DNA of 11,339 nt from an uncultured delta proteobacterium (GTDB lineage: Bacteria; Desulfobacterota; Syntrophorhabdia; Syntrophorhabdales; Syntrophorhabdaceae), in the NCBI GenBank assembly GCA_903872255.1, contig CAIQJW010000203.1, forward strand, positions 1 through 11,339. Reading direction: 5' to 3'. Every line of letters begins with the position of its first letter. Position 1 is the stretch's first letter. The notes under the pieces are model-generated. The model was not told the DNA's origin and ran no database searches. It saw only the letters and a list, made by a program, of their open reading frames with translations. Of the stretch, positions 6,718 through 11,339 are shown in pieces. A program made the position numbers and the translations under genes.

Positions 6718-8269
6718 GATTACGATCGTTGTAGCTGTTATAACATTTGTTGTAGCCCTCTTCATCGGATTCTTTCTTGCAAAACTAATTCATCAGAAAA
6801 AAGTAGGCGAGTACGATAAGATCGGGAAAAAGATCCTCGATGACGCCAAGAAAGAAGCTGACGTTCTTATGCGCGAGGCGGCTATCCAGGCCAAAGACAT
6901 AGTCCTACAGGCCCGCAATGAGATCGAGCAGGAAGTGAAAGCCCGCAAAATCGAGATGCAGAATACGGAACGGAGACTCTCCCAGAAGGAACTGAACATA
7001 GACAAAAAGCTCGACACCCTTGAAAAGAAGGAAGAAGAGCTTTCCCGAAAGGATCGCGAGGTTTCCAATAAGAACAACCAGTTTGAGTCAAAGATCAAGG
7101 AGCAGGAAAATCTTCTGGCACGTTCCCGGGAAGAGCTTGAAAAGATATCAGGCATGACGTCCGAAGAGGCAAAGAGGATGCTCATTCAGGGTCTCGAGCA
7201 GGAAGCCCGCTTCGAGTCGCTGAAGATGATCAAGAAGATCGAGGAAGAAGCAAGGGAGAAGGCGGATAAAAAGGCGAAGGAGATAATCGCATTCGCCATC
7301 CAGCGGTATGCGGGTGAATATGTGGGAGAGGATACAGTCTCCGTCGTGCCGCTTCCCAACGAGGAAATGAAGGGACGGATCATAGGCAGGGAAGGGCGCA
7401 ATATACGCGCGCTCGAAGCAGCCACCGGTGTTGACATCATTATTGACGACACACCCGAGGAGGTTATCCTGTCCTGTTTCAACCCGGTTCGAAGAGAAGT
7501 CGCGCGCATCGCGATCACAAAACTCATCAGTGACGGCAGAATACATCCCGCCAGGATCGAGGAGATAGTCTCCAAGGTTGCCGAAGAGATGGAAGAGAAG
7601 ATAAAAGAGGCCGGTGAACAGGCGGTATTCGACCTTGGTGTCCACGGTGTCCACCCGGAACTGGTCAAGCTTCTCGGGCGTCTGAAATTCCGCAGCAGTT
7701 ATGCCCAGAATATCTATCAGCATTCGTTGGAAGTCGCGTTCATCTGCGGTGCGATAGCCTCAGAGCTCAAGATAAGCGTGAAAGAAGCCAAAAGGGCAGG
7801 TCTTCTCCATGATATCGGCAAAGCAGTCGATCATGAGGTTGAAGGCTCGCATGCGACAATAGGCGCGGATCTTGCCAGAAAGTATGGTGAACCTGAAGAG
7901 ATCATCCATGCGATCCTTGCCCACCATGAAGATGTCGAGGTAAAAAGCCTTCTCGACGTTATCGTGCAGGCGGCAGACGCACTGTCCGGAGCGAGGCCAG
8001 GGGCCCGCCGCGAAATGCTCGAAACGTACATCAAGCGGCTCCAGGAGCTTGAAAAGATCGCCAATTCATTTCAGGGTGTCGAAAAATCATATGCGATCCA
8101 GGCCGGCCGGGAAATACGCATTGTTGTGAACAGCGAGAGGATAAACGATGAGAGCCTCATCATGATGTCTAAGGACATTGCGAAGAAGATAGAGACTGAC
8201 CTCAGCTATCCGGGTCAGATCAAGGTTGTCGTGATCAGGGAGACACGCTCGGTAGAATATGCCAAATGA
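6716..8269 (+). CDS. rny: Ribonuclease Y
   Basis: Membrane-anchored endoribonuclease that starts decay of many mRNAs in bacteria. The 517 residues match the family length of about 510-520. Domains in order: one N-terminal membrane helix (about 2-24), a long charged coiled coil (about 30-195), a KH RNA-binding domain with the GREG loop at 224-227 (GRIIGREGRNIRALE), then an HD hydrolase domain with the metal-binding H365-D366 pair in LLHDIGKA and a further HH at 403-404. I chose the TTG at 6716 because a strong AGGGGG lies five bases upstream and the membrane helix begins immediately. The TTG start and a possible masking hairpin suggest limited or regulated translation. The next gene overlaps by 11 bases. 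Confidence 0.96.
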   Translation: MITIVVAVITFVVALFIGFFLAKLIHQKKVGEYDKIGKKILDDAKKEADVLMREAAIQAKDIVLQARNEIEQEVKARKIEMQNTERRLSQKELNIDKKLDTLEKKEEELSRKDREVSNKNNQFESKIKEQENLLARSREELEKISGMTSEEAKRMLIQGLEQEARFESLKMIKKIEEEAREKADKKAKEIIAFAIQRYAGEYVGEDTVSVVPLPNEEMKGRIIGREGRNIRALEAATGVDIIIDDTPEEVILSCFNPVRREVARIAITKLISDGRIHPARIEEIVSKVAEEMEEKIKEAGEQAVFDLGVHGVHPELVKLLGRLKFRSSYAQNIYQHSLEVAFICGAIASELKISVKEAKRAGLLHDIGKAVDHEVEGSHATIGADLARKYGEPEEIIHAILAHHEDVEVKSLLDVIVQAADALSGARPGARREMLETYIKRLQELEKIANSFQGVEKSYAIQAGREIRIVVNSERINDESLIMMSKDIAKKIETDLSYPGQIKVVVIRETRSVEYAK

Positions 8270-9038
8270 TAAATTTACAGTGCTTTTCCTCGGCGATGTC
8301 ATCGGAAAGCCGGGGAGACGAGCGGTAGCTGAATACCTGCAAAAGACCCGAGCGGACTTCGTTGTCATCAATGGGGAGAATCTGGCGGGCGGTATAGGCA
8401 TAACATCGCGCACAGCGACAGAGATGCTTGCCCTGGGGATAAATGCGATAACTACGGGCAATCATGTCTGGAAGAAGAAAGAAGTGGCGACATATCTCAT
8501 GGAAGAGGAACGTGTTATCCGGCCGCTTAACTATCCCGGGGGTACACCCGGTTTCGGTTATACCATAGTAAAGAAAAACGATCTTTCCCTGTGCGTCGCG
8601 AATATAGAGGGACGGATCTTCATGAATTCCCTGGATTGTCCTTTTCGGGCAATGGAGGAGTTCCTCGAGGTTAAAAAGCCTCAGATGCCCGTCATAGTAG
8701 ATTTCCACGCAGAGGCGACATCTGAAAAGATAGCGATGGGATGGTTTCTTGACGGCAAGGTAACTGCCCTTATGGGGACACATACCCATGTGCAGACATC
8801 GGATAACAGGGTGCTGCCAAAAGGGACCGGGTATATCACGGATGCAGGTATGACGGGACCCGCGGATTCGGTCATAGGCATGGATAAAAAAGGAGTTCTC
8901 GAGCGGTTCTATACACAGATGCCGCAGAAATTCGAAGTAGGCAAAGAGGATATCGAGGTTCAGGGGGTCTTGCTTACCATCGAGAGAAACGGAAACAAAT
9001 GTCTCGATATCACGAGAATCAGAGAAAAAATAGCCTAG
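8259..9038 (+). CDS. ymdB: YmdB-type (TIGR00282) metallophosphoesterase
   Basis: A calcineurin-like phosphoesterase of the YmdB family; the Bacillus subtilis member hydrolyses 2',3'-cyclic nucleotides and affects RNase Y output. The 259 residues contain all expected two-metal ligands: D13 in LGDVIGKPGR, E40 and N41 in NGEN, N68 in GNHVW, H150 in VDFHAEATSEK, and H175/H177 in GTHTHVQTSD. Length and motif order are typical. Its ATG lies 11 bases before the end of rny in a different frame, indicating translational coupling; rny and ymdB are adjacent in many bacteria. The gap to tyrS is about 45 bases with no visible terminator, so tyrS may be cotranscribed. Confidence 0.93.
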   Translation: MPNDKFTVLFLGDVIGKPGRRAVAEYLQKTRADFVVINGENLAGGIGITSRTATEMLALGINAITTGNHVWKKKEVATYLMEEERVIRPLNYPGGTPGFGYTIVKKNDLSLCVANIEGRIFMNSLDCPFRAMEEFLEVKKPQMPVIVDFHAEATSEKIAMGWFLDGKVTALMGTHTHVQTSDNRVLPKGTGYITDAGMTGPADSVIGMDKKGVLERFYTQMPQKFEVGKEDIEVQGVLLTIERNGNKCLDITRIREKIA

Positions 9039-9083
9039 ATAAGTTTCAAGCGCAATCAATAGACATAAGAAGTCGGAGTGATC

Positions 9084-10307
9084 ATGGGTATTGAAGAACA
9101 GGTTGCGGTAATAAAGCGGGGAGCGGTCGACCTGATCAATGAAAAAGAGCTCAGGGACAAACTTGCCCGATCTCGGGCCCAAAAGAAACCCTTGCGGGTC
9201 AAGCTGGGTATGGACCCCACAGCTCCCGACCTTCACCTGGGACATACGGTTGTTCTGCAAAAGCTCAAACAGTTCCAGGAACTTGGACACATAGCCATTT
9301 TTCTTATCGGCGATTTTACCGGGATGATCGGCGACCCTACGGGGCGCAATGAGACGCGGCCCGCCTTGACGAAAGATGAGATAATGGCCAATGCCGAAAC
9401 ATATAAAAAGCAGGTCTTCAAGATCCTTGACCCTGACAGGACAGAGATCCGGTATAACAGTGAATGGTTTGAAAAGATGAGTGCCGCAGATATGGTCAGG
9501 CTGTGCGCGCAGTATACGATGGCGAGGATCATGGAGCGCGATGATTTCAGGAACCGCTTCCAGAATAATATGCCGATCAGCATTCATGAATTTCTTTATC
9601 CGCTCGTGCAGGGATATGACTCGGTTGCGCTCGAGGCGGACATAGAGCTTGGCGGACACGACCAGATATTCAACCTGTTTGTCGGACGTGATATCCAAAA
9701 GTCGTATGGTCAGGAATCCCAGGTGCTCGTGACCGTCCCTTTGCTCGAGGGAACCGATGGAATCAATAAAATGAGCAAAAGCTACGGCAATTACGTCGGT
9801 ATCGATGAGGCCCCCGATGAAATGTTCGGCAAGCTTATGTCGATATCGGATGATCTCATGATCAAATATTACGAGCTTTTAAGCGATATCCCCCTTGATG
9901 GCCTCAATGCGTTAAAGGCGGGCATGGCAGATGGCACCGTTCACCCGAAACAGGTAAAGGTCGATTTTGCAAAGGAGATCATCACCCGTTTCCACGATAA
10001 AGCCGCGGCTGACTCAGCCCATGAAAACTTCGAAAAAATGTTCAGGGATAAAGGGATACCGGATGATATCGAAACGTGGTCCATGCGGAGCATACCTGAT
10101 CGGGTCTCCATCCCGCACCTCTTGAAAGAAGCGGGTATGGTCCCAACGGCGTCCGAGGGCATGAGGATGCTCGAGCAGGGCGGCGTTTCATTCTCGGATG
10201 GGATCGGAGGCCAGTTTCAAAAGATATCCGCCAAGGAATTACCCAAATGTGACCTGGTTGGAAAGATCATCAAGGTCGGCAAACGAAAATTCAAAAAGCT
10301 GACATAA
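9084..10307 (+). CDS. tyrS: Tyrosyl-tRNA synthetase
   Basis: Class I aminoacyl-tRNA synthetase that charges tRNA-Tyr. The 407-residue protein has the ATP-binding HIGH signature as HLGH (51-54), a tyrosine-pocket region GYDSVALEADIELGGHDQ (177-194 approximately) and the KMSKS loop at 229-233, followed by a C-terminal S4-like RNA-binding domain (about 340-405). The layout fits the longer TyrRS (TyrZ-like) subgroup. I chose ATG 9084 over the in-frame GTG at 9078 because GGAG (9075-9078) then lies five bases upstream. No T-box leader is visible in the 45 bases before it. Confidence 0.95.
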   Translation: MGIEEQVAVIKRGAVDLINEKELRDKLARSRAQKKPLRVKLGMDPTAPDLHLGHTVVLQKLKQFQELGHIAIFLIGDFTGMIGDPTGRNETRPALTKDEIMANAETYKKQVFKILDPDRTEIRYNSEWFEKMSAADMVRLCAQYTMARIMERDDFRNRFQNNMPISIHEFLYPLVQGYDSVALEADIELGGHDQIFNLFVGRDIQKSYGQESQVLVTVPLLEGTDGINKMSKSYGNYVGIDEAPDEMFGKLMSISDDLMIKYYELLSDIPLDGLNALKAGMADGTVHPKQVKVDFAKEIITRFHDKAAADSAHENFEKMFRDKGIPDDIETWSMRSIPDRVSIPHLLKEAGMVPTASEGMRMLEQGGVSFSDGIGGQFQKISAKELPKCDLVGKIIKVGKRKFKKLT

Positions 10308-10322
10308 GATCTCAAGGTTTCG

Positions 10323-10339
10323 ATGTTCGAAAAGAACAT
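10323..10339. repeat. Short perfect inverted repeat after tyrS
   Basis: ATGTTC (10323-10328) and GAACAT (10334-10339) are perfect inverted copies around a GAAAA loop. No T tract follows, so it does not look like an intrinsic terminator. It could be a small 3' hairpin of the tyrS transcript, a protein-binding site, or chance. Confidence 0.4.
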
Positions 10340-10401
10340 GCAAACAATCACGGAAGCTGGCGTTGATACAACGAAAGAATGGCCCGGATGTTCGGTTGTT
10401 C

Positions 10402-10429
10402 TTGACTTTAAGCGGTATTTGTAGTTAAT
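10402..10429 (+). promoter_or_regulatory. Possible promoter for tRNA-Asn
   Basis: TTGACT (10402-10407), 16 bases, then GTTAAT (10424-10429) give five-of-six and four-of-six matches to sigma70 elements, about 65 bases before the tRNA. A closer TAAAAT (10479-10484) resembles a -10 element but lacks a matching -35. Apart from these and the inverted repeat at 10323-10339, the spacer 10308-10494 shows nothing else that I recognise. Confidence 0.35.
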
Positions 10430-10494
10430 TTTATCCCATTGTTCATGGCCTCCAACGAGACCGTGCTGTTTGAAATATTAAAATGAATTTACAC

Positions 10495-10568
10495 TCCCCG
10501 GTAGCTCAATCGGCAGTAGCGACTGGCTGTTAACCAGTAGGTTGCAAGTTCGAGTCTTGCCCGGGGAG
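10495..10568 (+). tRNA. tRNA-Asn(GTT)
   Basis: A complete cloverleaf is visible. The seven-base acceptor stem TCCCCGG (10495-10501) pairs with CCGGGGA (10561-10567) and discriminator G 10568. The D arm begins GCTC and its fourth pair is mismatched. The anticodon stem ACTGG/CCAGT (10522-10526 and 10534-10538) encloses loop CTGTTAA with anticodon GTT at 10529-10531. The T arm is GCAAG-TTCGAGT-CTTGC (10544-10560). The 3' CCA is not encoded. It closely resembles E. coli tRNA-Asn. Confidence 0.96.
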
Positions 10569-10569
10569 C

Positions 10570-10576
10570 TTTTTTT
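10570..10576 (+). terminator. T tract after tRNA-Asn, possible terminator
   Basis: Seven T residues follow the G+C-rich acceptor stem by one base, so the folded tRNA end could act as the stem of an intrinsic terminator. No separate dedicated hairpin precedes the tract. Confidence 0.35.
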
Positions 10577-10577
10577 A

Positions 10578-10634
10578 TCGTAAGGAGCAAGGAGCTAAGG
10601 CAAACACCTTACGAATGACAACTCAAGCCTTACG
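10578..10634. repeat. Cluster of CCTTACG repeats in inverted and direct orientation
   Basis: TCGTAAGG (10578-10585) and CCTTACGA (10607-10614) form a perfect eight-base inverted repeat. A second direct copy of CCTTACG lies at 10628-10634, 21 bases after the first. Between them is a tandem pair of AAGGAGC (10582-10588 and 10589-10595). The 21-base spacing is two helical turns, as in some operator arrays. It may also be a genome-dispersed repeat beside a tRNA. Confidence 0.5.
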
Positions 10635-10663
10635 TTTCAGACCCCGGTTTTAAAGAGGTTTGT

Positions 10664-10686
10664 TTTCCCGGGCTATGGCCGGGAAA
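10664..10686. promoter_or_regulatory. Perfect palindrome just upstream of the aldehyde dehydrogenase start
   Basis: TTTCCCGG (10664-10671) and CCGGGAAA (10679-10686) are perfect inverted copies with a seven-base centre, ending two bases before the ATG at 10688. The only purine-rich candidate for a ribosome binding site (GGGAAA) is inside the right arm. It could be an operator or a translation-blocking hairpin. Confidence 0.5.
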
Positions 10687-10687
10687 T

Positions 10688-11339
10688 ATGATGTTATCAA
10701 TTTTTCCTTATGAAAGCGATATTCCCCCCGATATGCTAAAGGGGATCCCCGTTGTACGCAAAGACTATCTGCGTAACGGCAGGATCGATCATTGGCGGGG
10801 GCCTTTCCGCGAAGTGCAGTCTCCGCTTTTGGTCCGTAATATTACGGGCCTTTCTCAAAAACGTATCGGGTCCATTCCGTCTATGGACGAAGAAGCTTCC
10901 CTGAATATTTTGCGCGACGCCCGGAGGGCCTTCGATAACGGCAGGGGCGAATGGGTCGCCTTGTCGACCGGCGAAAGGGTCGAGCGTTTTGAGGCATTCC
11001 TTAAGGCAATGAAAAATACCAGGGAAGATATTGTCCGGCTGCTTCAATGGGAGATAGGAAAGACAGCGCGGGAATCGCAGAATGAATTTGACCGTTCAAT
11101 CTCGTATGCCCGCTCCTGTCTGGAAAGAATAGCTGATTATAAGAAGGGACAAAGCAGCATTATCGAAAACAATGGCATTTCGGGAAGGCTTGAACGGACC
11201 CCGCGCGGGATAGTCCTTATAATGGGCCCGTTCAACTATCCGCTTTTTGAGACCATGACGGCCCTGGCGCCGGCAATGCTTTCGGGAAACACGGTCATAA
11301 TCAAACCTCCCCGTCTTGGATGTCTTTTCTTCCAGTATA
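10688..11339 (+). CDS. Aldehyde dehydrogenase, GapN-type NADP-dependent glyceraldehyde-3-phosphate dehydrogenase, 3' partial
   Basis: The first 217 codons of an aldehyde dehydrogenase superfamily protein; no stop occurs before the window edge. Visible family features are the PFNYP segment at 181-185, where the asparagine lies in the active site, followed by SGNTVIIKPPRLG (199-211) of the nucleotide-binding fold. The early segment YLRNGRIDHWRGPF and the KPPRLG variant fit non-phosphorylating glyceraldehyde-3-phosphate dehydrogenase (GapN), which oxidises glyceraldehyde-3-phosphate directly to 3-phosphoglycerate with NADPH formation. The catalytic Glu and Cys would lie beyond the edge, so substrate cannot be confirmed; another aldehyde dehydrogenase is possible. 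The start is ATG 10688 or the adjacent ATG 10691; both lie right after a palindrome and no free Shine-Dalgarno is seen. Confidence 0.82.
   Translation, partial: MMLSIFPYESDIPPDMLKGIPVVRKDYLRNGRIDHWRGPFREVQSPLLVRNITGLSQKRIGSIPSMDEEASLNILRDARRAFDNGRGEWVALSTGERVERFEAFLKAMKNTREDIVRLLQWEIGKTARESQNEFDRSISYARSCLERIADYKKGQSSIIENNGISGRLERTPRGIVLIMGPFNYPLFETMTALAPAMLSGNTVIIKPPRLGCLFFQY

Noticed and set aside
9039..9083. T-box riboswitch before tyrS
   Set aside because: The gap is only 45 bases, too short for a T-box leader, and contains no T-box sequence or terminator.
8235..9698. A 487-codon open frame on the minus strand across the end of rny, all of ymdB and half of tyrS
   Set aside because: It is opposite three confidently identified genes, has no recognisable motif and a composition typical of an antisense shadow; the plus-strand proteins contain every expected catalytic residue.
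10323..10339. Inverted repeat after tyrS as an intrinsic terminator or SOS box
   Set aside because: There is no T tract, and the GTTC...GAAC order is the reverse of the GAAC...GTTC arrangement of Bacillus-type SOS boxes.
10615..10653. A 12-codon mini-ORF upstream of the aldehyde dehydrogenase gene, as a leader peptide
   Set aside because: No properly spaced ribosome binding site, no run of a regulatory amino acid and no attenuator hairpin with a T tract after it.

Overview
The window reads almost entirely as a forward-strand set of bacterial housekeeping genes. It has compact operons, start/stop overlaps of 1 to 11 bases, and G+C near one half by eye. Leading signals are a Re-type (anaerobe-type) citrate synthase, a two-subunit aconitase, RNase Y with a YmdB-type phosphoesterase, and ZapB-like/ZapA proteins next to 6S RNA. 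Together they suggest an anaerobic, probably diderm bacterium such as Omnitrophota or a Desulfobacterota-like lineage. The phylum is an inference from gene content and could not be tested here. I see no mobile element, CRISPR array or rRNA.

Region 1 (1-4683) is a four-gene operon that makes 2-oxoglutarate. It encodes a Re-citrate synthase with an extra C-terminal Cache/PDC-like sensor domain (5' end cut by the window edge), the large and small subunits of an isopropylmalate-isomerase-type aconitase, and an NADP-type isocitrate dehydrogenase. The last three genes are joined by one-base stop/start overlaps. Gene order and protein families mirror a leuA-leuC-leuD-leuB operon, but the final enzyme is clearly isocitrate dehydrogenase, so the likely route is oxaloacetate + acetyl-CoA to citrate, isocitrate and 2-oxoglutarate for glutamate synthesis.

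Region 2 (4722-6551) holds prfB (release factor 2) with its classical programmed +1 frameshift, a small ZapB-like coiled-coil protein, zapA, and a 6S RNA gene whose 5' arm overlaps the end of zapA. The 6S call rests on the closing stem and on blocks shared with Escherichia coli 6S RNA as I remember it.

Region 3 (6552-10307) begins with a leader containing a hairpin that would cover the ribosome binding site of rny (RNase Y, TTG start). It continues with an overlapping ymdB-type phosphodiesterase gene and tyrS (tyrosyl-tRNA synthetase). The theme is RNA turnover and translation.

Region 4 (10308-11339) carries a tRNA-Asn(GTT), a short repeat-rich spacer, and the first 217 codons of an aldehyde dehydrogenase of the non-phosphorylating glyceraldehyde-3-phosphate dehydrogenase (GapN) type, which runs off the right edge.

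No wholly new system is evident. The points most worth checking are the sensor-fused Re-citrate synthase in a leu-like operon, the SPY variant of the release factor 2 stop-codon reading motif, the zapA/6S overlap, and the rny leader hairpin.
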